The translations under genes were made by a program, and so were the position numbers. A stretch of DNA of 64,000 nucleotides from Candidatus Thioglobus sp. NP1 (lineage in GTDB: Bacteria; Pseudomonadota; Gammaproteobacteria; PS1; Pseudothioglobaceae): assembly GCF_003326015.1 (NCBI RefSeq), contig NZ_CP023860.1:1116001-1180000 (forward strand), given 5' to 3'. Positions 43,653 through 52,715 of this stretch are shown here, piece by piece (within the stretch, counting starts at the first letter, position 1; the number at the start of each line of letters is the position of its first letter). The notes under the pieces are model-generated. The model saw only the letters and a list, made by a program, of their open reading frames with translations. It was not told the origin of the DNA and ran no database searches.

Positions 43653-44051
43653 ATGTTTAATTTCTTAAAGAAAGAGGAAGTCCAGGAATCAACAAAAATT
43701 ACGTCAAATGATGATTGGACTAAGGACATTAAGAGAAGTAAAAAGATTGGCCAAGAGGTTGAGCAGCTTTCATTTTTATACGATTCTGAAAGTAATAATG
43801 ATCTATTAGGGACTAAGAAGGGACTAAGTAAGGATCATCTTAAAATTCTTATAAACTGCAAGGAAGAAAGCACTGCAGTAGAATTAATGGAAATTCTTAA
43901 AAGGACTAATAGAACTAAATTTAAGCATGCAATTATTGAACCTTTGATTGATCATAGTTTTTTAGAAAGGACAATTCCTGATTCTCCAAAAAGTCCATCA
44001 CAAAAATATCGACTAACTGGTAAATTTATTAAAAGAAGATCAAGAGCCTAA
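43653..44051 (+). CDS. Winged-helix protein, RecG/Fic C-terminal-like domain
   Basis: A 132-residue hydrophilic protein. Residues about 58-128 (LSKDHLKILINCKEESTAVE, NRTKFKHAIIEPLIDHSFLE, TIPDSPKSPSQKYRLT) match the winged-helix segment found at the C-terminus of AAA_4/RecG-like ATP-binding regulators and some Fic proteins. In those the sequence TIPDxPxSxxQxYRLT is nearly invariant. Here it stands alone after a short basic and acidic N-terminal tail. It could be a small DNA-binding regulator or the remnant of a larger gene. The N-terminal half is not recognised. Confidence 0.62.
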   Translation: MFNFLKKEEVQESTKITSNDDWTKDIKRSKKIGQEVEQLSFLYDSESNNDLLGTKKGLSKDHLKILINCKEESTAVELMEILKRTNRTKFKHAIIEPLIDHSFLERTIPDSPKSPSQKYRLTGKFIKRRSRA

Positions 44052-44440
44052 TCTTAGAGATTGATAAAACAATAGATTTTAGAGAATAAACATTAATTTC
44101 CCCTATATTTAATTAATAGCTCTAAATCTTTCGTATTTTCCACTTTTATTAAATATCTAAGTACTTATTCATAAAAGTTGTTAAACCTCATATATAAGAA
44201 AATATGAAGCTTTATATGTAACCTATTGATTTATATACATTTTGTCTAATTTCTAGCCCATATTCACCCTTTTTTAAACTAATAAGTTCGTATAATTTAT
44301 ATTATGTTAAATAATATATTAAATTAAGTATTTTCAACTTCCTATTGTTATTAATAGTTGATTATGGATAATATCTAACTTGGTCCCCCTATTCCTTCCA
44401 TTATTATCCTTATTAATTACCTTGGTCCCAAAACTCGTAT
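44052..44440. other. AT-rich intergenic region, no gene seen
   Basis: 389 bases with no open frame of note on either strand. A TATAAT lies at 44291-44296, and an octamer TTGGTCCC occurs twice, at 44380 and 44422, 42 bases apart, directly before the EamA gene. No hairpin terminator, tRNA or RNA fold is evident. Confidence 0.5.
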
Positions 44441-45310
44441 ATGTCTATAAATAAAAGAAGTTATCAACTATTAGGTTTACTTGTTATTGTTTGGGGCTCA
44501 TCTTTTCTTTTAATAGATCGTTCACTATTATTTTTTTCACCAGAACAAGTTGTTGGCTATAGATTAGTCATTGGCTTTATTACAATGCTCTCTATTGCAT
44601 TGTATTATGGAAAATCACTTCCTCGAACAATTACTCCTTGGTTACATTTTATTGTTTATGCTGTTATTGGCAATATTTTACCTTATCTCCTTATTGCAAC
44701 TGGTCAGCTAACTATTACCTCCGGCATGGCGGGTCTTTTAATGGCTTTTATGCCACTTGTTACCCTTGTATTAGCTCATATTTTCTTACCAAATGATAAG
44801 CTAAATCGTTTTAAAATTTTGGGTTTTATAATTGGTATATCTGGAGTTCTTTTTATTCTAGGTCCTTCTATCAATAATGGCAATAATACTCTTTTTGGAA
44901 TTTTATTAGTTCTTGGTGCAGCCTGTGCGTATGCAATTAATACGATTATTGCATCACGATTACCATCATATGATCCGTTAGTATCTAGCACTTGTGTCTT
45001 ATTAGTTGCTAGCTTACTCTCTTTCTTTATTTGGCCTAATATCTTCTTTATTGATTTTACTAATATCCCATTTATTAGTGGTATTAGTATTTTATTATTA
45101 GGTGCCCTTCCAACTGGTTTTGCTGCCCTTCTATATTTTATTATTATAAATAATGCAGGAGCAACATTTCTATCTAATATTAATTACTTGATTCCAGTTG
45201 TTGCTTTTTTTCTAGGTGCTATATTATTAGGTGAAGCTATACTATGGCAAAACATTTTGGCACTCCTGCTGATTATTTCTGGAATATTTGTGTCAAGATT
45301 TAAATCTTAA
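44441..45310 (+). CDS. EamA/DMT-superfamily transporter
   Basis: A 289-residue membrane protein with ten predicted helices in two EamA halves. Typical segments are LGLLVIVWGSSFLLIDRSL, SGMAGLLMAFMPLVTLVLAH and, in the second half, GAACAYAINTIIASRL and YLIPVVAFFLGAILLGE. This family exports amino acids, metabolites or drugs. The specificity cannot be told. It stands alone between a 389-base gap and the nrd operon. Confidence 0.88.
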   Translation: MSINKRSYQLLGLLVIVWGSSFLLIDRSLLFFSPEQVVGYRLVIGFITMLSIALYYGKSLPRTITPWLHFIVYAVIGNILPYLLIATGQLTITSGMAGLLMAFMPLVTLVLAHIFLPNDKLNRFKILGFIIGISGVLFILGPSINNGNNTLFGILLVLGAACAYAINTIIASRLPSYDPLVSSTCVLLVASLLSFFIWPNIFFIDFTNIPFISGISILLLGALPTGFAALLYFIIINNAGATFLSNINYLIPVVAFFLGAILLGEAILWQNILALLLIISGIFVSRFKS

Positions 45311-45406
45311 TCAATTTATTTATTACTAATTTTTCCCTTTTTTTTCAATTGCTTACATTTTCTTTTGTTATTATTTTCTTAACTCATCACCATCTTATTA
45401 AATAAT

Positions 45407-45454
45407 ATTCCATATTTAGTGTATATTTATGTTCGTAAACACTAAATGTAGTAC
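45407..45454 (+). promoter_or_regulatory. Double NrdR box upstream of nrdA
   Basis: Two imperfect 16-base boxes, 45407-45422 (containing TTTAGTGT) and 45439-45454 (containing ACACTAAAT), are separated by 16 bases, so their centres are 32 bases or about three helical turns apart. This is the spacing known for NrdR tandem operators. The outer halves ATTTAGTGT and ACACTAAAT are exact reverse complements. NrdR is encoded at 7.4 kb. Confidence 0.75.
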
Positions 45455-45471
45455 CCCATTAGGAGTAATGT

Positions 45472-47787
45472 TTGAATCAAGATATCCAGTCTGTTAAAGA
45501 CGCTGCCGCCGATCAAGAAATTCTGGTTACCAAAAGGAATGGTTCAAAGGAAGCTATTGACCTTGAAAAGATTCATCGTGTTGTCCATTGGGCCTCACAG
45601 GATTTAGATAACATTTCAGTTTCTCAAGTTGAAATTAACGCTCAATTAGCTTTTTTTGATGGCATTAAAACATCTGATATTCACGAAACTATGATTAAAT
45701 CTGCAGCAGATTTAATCTCAACGGAGTCTCCTGACTACCAGTATTTAGCTGCTAGATTGGCTATATTTCATTTGCGTAAAAAAGCCTATAAATCGTTTAC
45801 CCCTCCTTCACTATTAGAACATGTTGAGAAACTTACTAAGCTAGGTATTTATGATAAAGATATATTAATCAAATATAGTAAAAAAGAATTTGAAGTGCTC
45901 AATAGTTATGTTGATCATTGGCGTGATCTAGATTTCTCTTATGCTGCTGTAAAGCAATTAGAGGGTAAATATCTTGTTCAAAACCGTGTTACTGGAGATA
46001 TTCATGAATCACCACAAATGCTCTATATTTTGGTTGGTATGTGCCTCTTCCAGGAATATAAAGGTGAGGCTAGACTTAAAATCGTAAAACGGTTTTATGA
46101 TGCAGCTTCAACTTTCAAAATCTCACTACCAACACCAATTATGGCTGGTGTTCGAACCCCTACTCGCCAGTTTTCATCTTGTGTTTTAATTGAAACTGCT
46201 GATGATTTAGACTCTATTAGTGCTGCATCTGGGGCTATTGTCAAATATGTTTCTCAAAGAGCTGGTATTGGTATTAATGCTGGTATGATTCGAGCGTTAG
46301 GAAGCCCTATCCGTGGGGGTGAAGCTACTCATACTGGGTGCATTCCTTTCTTTAAACACTTTCATACCGCAGTTAAATCTTGTTCTCAAGGTGGAGTCAG
46401 AGGAGGCGCTGCTACACTTTTTTATCCTCTATGGCATCTTGAAGTTGAAGGTTTATTAGTGCTTAAAAATAATACTGGAACTGATGAAAATCGTATTAGA
46501 CATTTAGATTATGGCGTTCAGTTTAATGGATTAATGTACGAGCGTTTTTTAAATGATAGTGAAATCACACTCTTTTCACCAAATGATGTACCTGGACTAT
46601 ATGATTCTTTTTTTGCTGATCAGAAAAAATTTAAAAAGCTATATGAAAAATATGAGAATGACGACTCTATTCGTAAACAAAAAGTTAACGCTCGAGAATT
46701 ATTTGCAATGTTCATGAAAGAGCGTGCAAATACAGGTCGAATTTATTTACAAAATGTTGATCATTGTAATACTCATGGTGCATTTGATCCTGCTCAGGCG
46801 CCAGTTAAACAGTCAAACCTTTGTATGGAAATCACCCTTCCAACTAAGCCTCTTTATTCTGTTCAGGATGAAAATGGTGAGGTTGCACTTTGCACCCTTT
46901 CAGCAGTTAACCTTGGGGCTCTTGATAGTCTTGATGAGCTAGAGGATATTACTGAAATTATTGTTCGTGCTCTTGATTCTTTATTAGATTACCAAGACTA
47001 CCCATTAAAATCTGCTGAACTTACAAGTATCAATCGACGTACGCTTGGAATTGGAGTAACCAATTTAGCCTACTATTTAGCAAAAAATGACGCTAAATAC
47101 TCTGATGGTTCAGGAAATGAATTAATACACAAAACTTTTGAAGCTCTTCAATTCTATTCTTTAAAAGCTTCCAATAAGCTTGCTAAAGAACTTGGTGCTT
47201 GCCCTCTTTTCTCTGAAACGCAATATGCAAAAGGTTTGCTTCCTATTGATACTTATAAAAAAGATATTGATAAGTTTTGTGGGACTAAACTTGAATTAAA
47301 CTGGGATAAGTTACGAAAAGATATTGTATCCAAGGGCCTTAGGAATTCAACTTTAACTGCTCTTATGCCTTGTGAAAGCTCTTCGCAAATTTCTAATTCA
47401 ACTAATGGAATTGAGCCACCAAGAGGCTTTGTATCCATAAAACAATCCAAAGATGGAATTTTGAAACAAGTTGTCCCTGAATATGAAAAATTACACAACA
47501 AATATGAACTACTCTGGGATATTAAAGATAACGAGGGTTATCTTCAGTTATGTGCGATTATGCAGAAATTTGTGGATCAATCCATCTCCACAAATACTCA
47601 TTATGACCCTTCTCAATATGATGGTAATAAAGTTCCAATGAAGCTATTTATGATGGACCTATTAAAGGCTTATAAATATGGGATAAAAACCCTCTATTAT
47701 CACACTACTAGAGATGGTGCTACCGATGAACAAAACAATAGTAAACCAAGTGATGACGATTGTGAAGATGGTGTTTGTAAACTTTAG
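45472..47787 (+). CDS. nrdA: Class Ia ribonucleotide reductase, alpha subunit
   Basis: A 771-residue catalytic subunit reducing ribonucleoside diphosphates. It starts at TTG 45472, with AGGAG at 45461-45465 giving correct spacing. An ATG at 45468 is out of frame and opens only nine codons. An ATP-cone domain (ILVTKRNGSKEAIDLEKIHR) comes first, then the barrel with FSSCVLIETADDLDSI, QSNLCMEITLPTKPL and MPCESSSQISNSTNGIEPPR, and the redox-active C-terminal pair in DDCEDGVCKL. The presence of the cone implies dATP feedback. It is coupled to nrdB by a 9-base gap. Confidence 0.97.
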   Translation: MNQDIQSVKDAAADQEILVTKRNGSKEAIDLEKIHRVVHWASQDLDNISVSQVEINAQLAFFDGIKTSDIHETMIKSAADLISTESPDYQYLAARLAIFHLRKKAYKSFTPPSLLEHVEKLTKLGIYDKDILIKYSKKEFEVLNSYVDHWRDLDFSYAAVKQLEGKYLVQNRVTGDIHESPQMLYILVGMCLFQEYKGEARLKIVKRFYDAASTFKISLPTPIMAGVRTPTRQFSSCVLIETADDLDSISAASGAIVKYVSQRAGIGINAGMIRALGSPIRGGEATHTGCIPFFKHFHTAVKSCSQGGVRGGAATLFYPLWHLEVEGLLVLKNNTGTDENRIRHLDYGVQFNGLMYERFLNDSEITLFSPNDVPGLYDSFFADQKKFKKLYEKYENDDSIRKQKVNARELFAMFMKERANTGRIYLQNVDHCNTHGAFDPAQAPVKQSNLCMEITLPTKPLYSVQDENGEVALCTLSAVNLGALDSLDELEDITEIIVRALDSLLDYQDYPLKSAELTSINRRTLGIGVTNLAYYLAKNDAKYSDGSGNELIHKTFEALQFYSLKASNKLAKELGACPLFSETQYAKGLLPIDTYKKDIDKFCGTKLELNWDKLRKDIVSKGLRNSTLTALMPCESSSQISNSTNGIEPPRGFVSIKQSKDGILKQVVPEYEKLHNKYELLWDIKDNEGYLQLCAIMQKFVDQSISTNTHYDPSQYDGNKVPMKLFMMDLLKAYKYGIKTLYYHTTRDGATDEQNNSKPSDDDCEDGVCKL

Positions 47788-47796
47788 AGAATAATT

Positions 47797-48933
47797 ATGG
47801 CTTATAGTATATTTAATCAAGAAATAAATGACACCTTGAAAGAACCAATGTTTTTTGGTGATTCAGTTAATGTTGCTCGTTTTGATCAGCAAAAATTTGA
47901 GATTTTTGAAAAGTTAACTGAAAAACAGCTTTCTTTCTTTTGGCGTCCTGAAGAAATTGATGTGTCAAAAGATAAGATTGATTTTGGTAAATTACTACCT
48001 AATGAAAAACATATTTTTGTCTCTAATCTTCAATATCAAATCCTTCTTGATTCTGTACAAGGCCGAAGTCCAAATATTGCCTTTTTGCCTATAGTATCGC
48101 TTCCTGAACTAGAAAATTGGATTGAAACTTGGGCCTTTTCAGAGACTATTCATTCTCGCTCTTATACTCATATCATCCGTGCAATTATGAATGAGCCCGG
48201 CGTTGTTTTTGATGAAATAATGAAGACTGATGAGATTATTAAAAGGGCTACAAGTGTTTCAAAATACTATGATAAATTAATAAAACACACTCAGGCATAC
48301 CTTCTACATGGTGAAGGTGAGCATCTAATAAATGGTGAGTCAATTAATATTAATTTGTATTCACTTAAGCGTCTAGTCTATTTAACTATTATGTCTGTCA
48401 ATATTTTAGAAGCAATTCGATTCTATGTTAGTTTTGCTTGCTCTTTTGCCTTTGCAGAAAGAAAGGTAATGGAGGGTAATGCAAAAATTATTAAACTAAT
48501 TGCTCGCGATGAGGCGCTTCATCTAACTGGAACTCAACATATGCTTAATTTGATGAGAGAAGGAAAGGATGATCCTGACATGCAAGCAATTGCAATAGAG
48601 TGTGAGGCTGAAGTCATTGAAATGTTTAAAGATGGTGCAAACCAAGAAAAAGAGTGGGCTGAATATCTATTCAGAGACGGCTCAATGATTGGTCTTAATG
48701 CCCAAATTCTTAAACAGTATCTAGAATATATTACTAACATTCGTATGTCAGCATTAAACATGCAGCCTATATTTGAACAAACGACTAATCCACTTCCATG
48801 GCTTAATCATTGGCTTGATTCAGATAACGTCCAAGTTGCTCCTCAGGAGACTGAGATTACTTCTTATCTAGTTAGTGCCATTGATAATACTATCGAAGCT
48901 GAGGATGAAGATTTTAATGACTTTAAGCTGTAG
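47797..48933 (+). CDS. nrdB: Class Ia ribonucleotide reductase, beta subunit
   Basis: A 378-residue radical-carrying subunit. Metal ligands are seen in [20 protein letters not shown] and [17 protein letters not shown], and the radical tyrosine lies in the first (SRSYTHI). The C-terminal tail FNDFKL binds NrdA. It is of the E. coli-like diiron class Ia. It is followed after 17 bases by the ferredoxin gene that in E. coli (YfaE) reactivates the cofactor. Confidence 0.97.
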   Translation: MAYSIFNQEINDTLKEPMFFGDSVNVARFDQQKFEIFEKLTEKQLSFFWRPEEIDVSKDKIDFGKLLPNEKHIFVSNLQYQILLDSVQGRSPNIAFLPIVSLPELENWIETWAFSETIHSRSYTHIIRAIMNEPGVVFDEIMKTDEIIKRATSVSKYYDKLIKHTQAYLLHGEGEHLINGESININLYSLKRLVYLTIMSVNILEAIRFYVSFACSFAFAERKVMEGNAKIIKLIARDEALHLTGTQHMLNLMREGKDDPDMQAIAIECEAEVIEMFKDGANQEKEWAEYLFRDGSMIGLNAQILKQYLEYITNIRMSALNMQPIFEQTTNPLPWLNHWLDSDNVQVAPQETEITSYLVSAIDNTIEAEDEDFNDFKL

Positions 48934-48950
48934 GTCTTGGTTTTGGTTAG

Positions 48951-49214
48951 ATGTTTAAAATTGATGTCGACAATATTAATGGAAAAACAGAGTCACTATA
49001 CGTCTTTGGTGAAGAATCAATCTTAGCTGAACTAGAAGCAAATAATGTTCTGGTTAATCATAGTTGCAGACAAGGGCATTGTGGAAGTTGCATTTTAAAG
49101 CTGGTTAAGGGAGATGTTATTCATCAAGAATGCCTAGTACCCCTTGCTCAAGGTGAAATTCTTGCTTGTCAATCAAGACCAGCAAGTGATATAAAAATCA
49201 CAACTAAAGTTTAA
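48951..49214 (+). CDS. yfaE: 2Fe-2S ferredoxin, YfaE-like
   Basis: An 87-residue plant-type ferredoxin. The cluster ligands are in VNHSCRQGHCGSCILKL and ILACQSRP, a C-x4-C-x2-C plus distant C pattern. It most likely supplies electrons to build or repair the NrdB diiron-tyrosyl cofactor, as YfaE does in E. coli, where gene order is the same. Its stop codon TAA shares bases with the stop of the convergent selU (overlap 49211-49214). Confidence 0.92.
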   Translation: MFKIDVDNINGKTESLYVFGEESILAELEANNVLVNHSCRQGHCGSCILKLVKGDVIHQECLVPLAQGEILACQSRPASDIKITTKV

Positions 49215-50296
49215 TTAACTAGGTAGTCAATTACAGATTGATGGCTCCCTTGAAAGATAATTCTTTGTTTTTTCTTGCTAATTTGATAGTTATACATAGG
49301 ATCATAATAATCAACAAGAAGGGCCTCAATAAGAGGGTAATACCCTGCTAAATCTTCATTTTTTTTATGATTAGTAAGTGCAATATTTAACTGCTTTTTA
49401 AGTAATTTATATCGATCACCTCCTAATCTCTTTTGAATCTTATAAAGACTATTTATCCAATACTCTGAGTATTTTTCAAAGCCATCTTGACTATTAATTA
49501 AACAATAATTTTTAGCCATATCAATAACATATGCTTGTATGCTGATCTTTATTCGTTCTTCAAGACTAGCCGTTAAAATAATTATATTTGATTGCAGCGA
49601 CTTACTTTTAATAGCCTCAGGCAATTGAATCACGCCTATATTACTGCCTTCATCTTCAATGAGTAAAATAGGATTAGATTCTTTTTCAATTAAATTAATT
49701 GCAAGATTATTTTCAAAATTAATCTGTTTAGGTTGAGGGCTCACATTATTTCCAAATGCCGAGCCCCTATGATTTGCAAGACCCTCAAGATCAATACTAT
49801 TATTAAGAGTATTTAACAACAAAGTCTTACCACAACCAGTTTGCCCACCAATTACTATGAATTCTTTTGAAGTCGAGATACGACTTGTCTCATTTAAAAG
49901 AAATGATCTTAAAGCCTTATAACCACCCTTTACTCGGGGATAACATATACCAGAGTTTTCATAAATCCACTCTTGGGCAATTTTTGAGCGTAATCCACCC
50001 CTAAAACAAAATAATGCTCCATTAGGGTTATTATTTATAAAATCAAGCCAATTAGATACCCTATATTCTTTCAAACCATCTTTTACAAGCTCATGTCCAA
50101 GTTTAATTGCATTTTCTTGACCTTTTTCCTTGTAGCATAAACCAATTTGATGCCTCTCTTCATCTGTCATCAATGGTAAATTTAAAGTGCTTGGGAAAGA
50201 GCCTTTAATATATTCAATAGGCGCTCTAATATCAAGTAAGCTTTTATTTTCTCTAAAGATCTCTGAATAATTATCAATCTCTTTTAATTGATTCAT
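49211..50296 (-). CDS. selU: tRNA 2-selenouridine synthase
   Basis: A 361-residue SelU (MnmH, YbbB). An N-terminal rhodanese domain carries the active cysteine in GALFCFRGGLRSKIAQEW, and a P-loop domain has GGQTGCGKTLLLN. The enzyme geranylates and then selenates the wobble 2-thiouridine of Lys, Glu and Gln tRNAs using selenophosphate. It overlaps selD by 4 bases in one unit. Its product depends directly on SelD, so the pair forms a complete selenouridine module. Confidence 0.95.
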   Translation of the reverse strand: MNQLKEIDNYSEIFRENKSLLDIRAPIEYIKGSFPSTLNLPLMTDEERHQIGLCYKEKGQENAIKLGHELVKDGLKEYRVSNWLDFINNNPNGALFCFRGGLRSKIAQEWIYENSGICYPRVKGGYKALRSFLLNETSRISTSKEFIVIGGQTGCGKTLLLNTLNNSIDLEGLANHRGSAFGNNVSPQPKQINFENNLAINLIEKESNPILLIEDEGSNIGVIQLPEAIKSKSLQSNIIILTASLEERIKISIQAYVIDMAKNYCLINSQDGFEKYSEYWINSLYKIQKRLGGDRYKLLKKQLNIALTNHKKNEDLAGYYPLIEALLVDYYDPMYNYQISKKKQRIIFQGSHQSVIDYLVN

Positions 50297-51348
50297 TTCA
50301 ATATTAAAGTTTTAGATTCTGGCTCTTGCTTAATGATTTTGCCAATTGGTGAAATATTTAAATTAATTGACTCAATAAGTTTATAAAAATCCTCCAAGGC
50401 TGCGTTTGAGACAGTCACTAGAAGCCCACCACTAGTTTGAGGGTCACATACAATAGCCCTTTCATAAGATGACAACTTACTAATTAATCCTCCATAACTA
50501 TCAAAATTTCTTATAGTTCCACCAGGAATACAATCAGCATCAATATATTTTTGAACGTTTGGCAAAAGAGGTAGGTCATTAAAATGAATTTCTGCAGCGA
50601 CACCACTTCCTTTACAAACCTCTAGAAGATGACCAGCCAATCCAAATCCAGTAACATCAGTAATTGCATTCACTCCTGATATAGCAGCAATTTTTGACCC
50701 AATATCATTTAACGCACACATTTGTTTAACTGCCCTATCATGGTCATTTGCTGAGACTATCTTCTTTTTTTGGGCTGTTGATAAAATACCTATTCCAAGT
50801 GGCTTAGTTAAAAATATACTGTCACCAATTTGTGCAGATGTATTTTTTTTAAGTTTATCAATATCAACAATTCCAGAAACTGATAAGCCAAATATTGGTT
50901 CAGGAGAATCAATACTGTGACCACCCGCTAAACTGATACCTGCCCGCCTACAAATCTCTCTTCCACCTTCAATAACTCTTGCACCAATCTCAGCTGGTAA
51001 CTCATTGATAGGCCAACCAAATATTGCAATCGCCATTAATGGCTTACCTCCCATTGCGTATACATCACTTAAGGCGTTACTTCCAGCAATCATCCCAAAA
51101 TCAAAAGGATCATCAACAATTGGCATAAAAAAATCAGTTGTACTAATTAGAGCCCTACCATCCCCTAAATCATAAACTGCAGCATCATCACTTGACTCAT
51201 TTCCAACTAATAAACCAGAATCAGTAAGACTCTCATGATTACTTCCTAAGATTTCTTTAAGAAGTTTTGGAGAAATTTTGCAACCACAACCAGCACCATG
51301 ACTGAATTCAGTCAACTTAATAGATGCAGTAGTAAAATTTTTATTCAA
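50293..51348 (-). CDS. selD: Selenide, water dikinase
   Basis: A 351-residue SelD, which makes selenophosphate from selenide and ATP. The N-terminal active-site HGAGCGCK (C21, K24) is intact, with cysteine rather than selenocysteine, so no recoding is needed. Other family segments are GGHSIDSPEPIFGLSVSG and GVNAITDVTGFGLAGHL. The overlap with selU shows that selenouridine synthesis is its main context here. No selA or selB is in the window. Confidence 0.96.
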   Translation of the reverse strand: MNKNFTTASIKLTEFSHGAGCGCKISPKLLKEILGSNHESLTDSGLLVGNESSDDAAVYDLGDGRALISTTDFFMPIVDDPFDFGMIAGSNALSDVYAMGGKPLMAIAIFGWPINELPAEIGARVIEGGREICRRAGISLAGGHSIDSPEPIFGLSVSGIVDIDKLKKNTSAQIGDSIFLTKPLGIGILSTAQKKKIVSANDHDRAVKQMCALNDIGSKIAAISGVNAITDVTGFGLAGHLLEVCKGSGVAAEIHFNDLPLLPNVQKYIDADCIPGGTIRNFDSYGGLISKLSSYERAIVCDPQTSGGLLVTVSNAALEDFYKLIESINLNISPIGKIIKQEPESKTLILK

Positions 51349-51350
51349 GA

Positions 51351-52004
51351 TTATGAGAGTGTGGAGTACTTTATTTCTAGCTCATTATAGAGGTCAGCTG
51401 GTGTAATATTGGGATTTTTATCCATAATTTTAAATGCAACAATATTATCCTCAATGCCATCCCAAAGCTTCACATAGGTACCATCTTTGTAACCGTTTTT
51501 TTGCCTAAAAATATTTAATTGATTTTTTATAACATAGCGCTTATATAAATCCTCAATATCTATATCTAAGTGGGATATTATATTAAAAAATAAATTAGTA
51601 ATTTTTCGAGAATTATTAATCTTTGAGTCGATACTTGAAGTAACTGATAAAACTAACATTTCTTCTAACAAGCTAACCAAAGCTACAGAATCAAAATCCC
51701 CCTTAGGCTTCATATCAAGAAATTTATTTGCATAGCTTTCATCACCAATTCTGATTGATTCAGACATTAAAAAATGCCATATATCAACTAACTCAACCCG
51801 TATATTATCCCAATCTGGCTCATCATCAATATTTTTCCAGTGCTTCCAATTAAAGGAATCAATTGCTTCTGCAACCTCCATATAAATACCACGATACCAG
51901 GATATTGATCTATTTTCTCTAGTCACGCCAGTAAGCCAAATCGCCCCATTTGTATCATCATTTAATTGTCTTTGAAGACTATACATTTGTTCAATTTGAT
52001 TCAT
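51351..52004 (-). CDS. Dimeric dUTPase (MazG-like, all-alpha)
   Basis: A 217-residue all-alpha nucleotide pyrophosphatase of the dUTPase_2 family (PF08761). The metal-binding motifs are EVAEAIDSFNWKHWK and ELVDIWHFLMSES, as in dimeric dUTPases of Campylobacter, trypanosomes and some phages. It should cleave dUTP to dUMP for ThyA and keep uracil out of DNA. It lies next to the selU-selD pair (2-base gap to selD) and close to nrdAB. The common trimeric Dut is not in this window. Confidence 0.85.
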   Translation of the reverse strand: MNQIEQMYSLQRQLNDDTNGAIWLTGVTRENRSISWYRGIYMEVAEAIDSFNWKHWKNIDDEPDWDNIRVELVDIWHFLMSESIRIGDESYANKFLDMKPKGDFDSVALVSLLEEMLVLSVTSSIDSKINNSRKITNLFFNIISHLDIDIEDLYKRYVIKNQLNIFRQKNGYKDGTYVKLWDGIEDNIVAFKIMDKNPNITPADLYNELEIKYSTLS

Positions 52005-52030
52005 AATAAATGAGCTACGTTATAAAAAAA

Positions 52031-52348
52031 TCAATATCTTTCCACTGATGAATCAATTTCTATTGACCAAGCATCAATTCCACCTTGAAGATTAACTAAA
52101 GAATGGAAACCCTTCGAAGAAAGAAAATTAGCAACTCTCATAGATCGCACTCCATGATGACAATATAGTGCGTAACTTTTGCTAGAATCAAGATCTCCAA
52201 ATGTATCCTCAATAGAGCTCATAGGAGTATTTATTGCACCATTAATTTTACAAACTTCTAACTCTCCTGGCTCCCTAACATCAATAAGAATAACACCATC
52301 TTTATTTAAATGCTCTTTAAATTCACTCGGGGTTAAATCATCAATCAT
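52031..52348 (-). CDS. Rhodanese domain protein
   Basis: A 105-residue single-domain rhodanese, similar in size to GlpE/PspE. The active-site cysteine loop is YALYCHHGVRSMRVAN, and the N-terminal ILIDVREPGELEVCKINGAI is typical. It can carry persulfide sulphur. It starts the minus-strand unit rhodanese-dUTPase-selD-selU (26-base gap to dUTPase), so a sulphur or selenium transfer role with SelD is attractive but inferred. Confidence 0.9.
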   Translation of the reverse strand: MIDDLTPSEFKEHLNKDGVILIDVREPGELEVCKINGAINTPMSSIEDTFGDLDSSKSYALYCHHGVRSMRVANFLSSKGFHSLVNLQGGIDAWSIEIDSSVERY

Positions 52349-52421
52349 ATTGAAATCCTTAATTTAATTTTGTTAATAAAAATTATATTTTATTCTGAAC
52401 ACTTATGTATTAGTAACTTTA

Positions 52422-52709
52422 ATGGGTAAAATTTATATTGTGACTGAAAATAATGAAGATATTTTTAACTTTCCATGTGATTACCCAATTAAAATTTTTG
52501 GATTAAGTCAACCTGACTTTAAAAAAACTGTGTGCCAAATTGTTGAAAGTCATATTGGACAACTGCATGCTAATCAACTGACTATTAAGAATAGCTCTAA
52601 AGGTAAATATAACTCAATAACTATTAGGATTATTGCAACAAGTCGTAAACAACTTGATGCTATAAATAGTGATTTACAAGCATGCCCTCTAGTATCGTAT
52701 CTTTTGTAA
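52422..52709 (+). CDS. ybeD: YbeD-like protein (DUF493)
   Basis: A 95-residue ACT-like ferredoxin-fold protein of the DUF493/YbeD family (FNFPCDYPIKIFGLSQPDFK, NSSKGKYNSITIRIIATSRK). It directly precedes lipB-lipA, the same order as in E. coli, and has been proposed to regulate lipoate metabolism. The gap to lipB is 6 bases. A divergent promoter region of 73 bases separates it from the rhodanese gene. Confidence 0.9.
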   Translation: MGKIYIVTENNEDIFNFPCDYPIKIFGLSQPDFKKTVCQIVESHIGQLHANQLTIKNSSKGKYNSITIRIIATSRKQLDAINSDLQACPLVSYLL

Positions 52710-52715
52710 ATAATT

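Noticed and set aside
51285-51348. SelD as a selenoprotein
   Set aside because: The active-site position is a cysteine codon, with no in-frame TGA.
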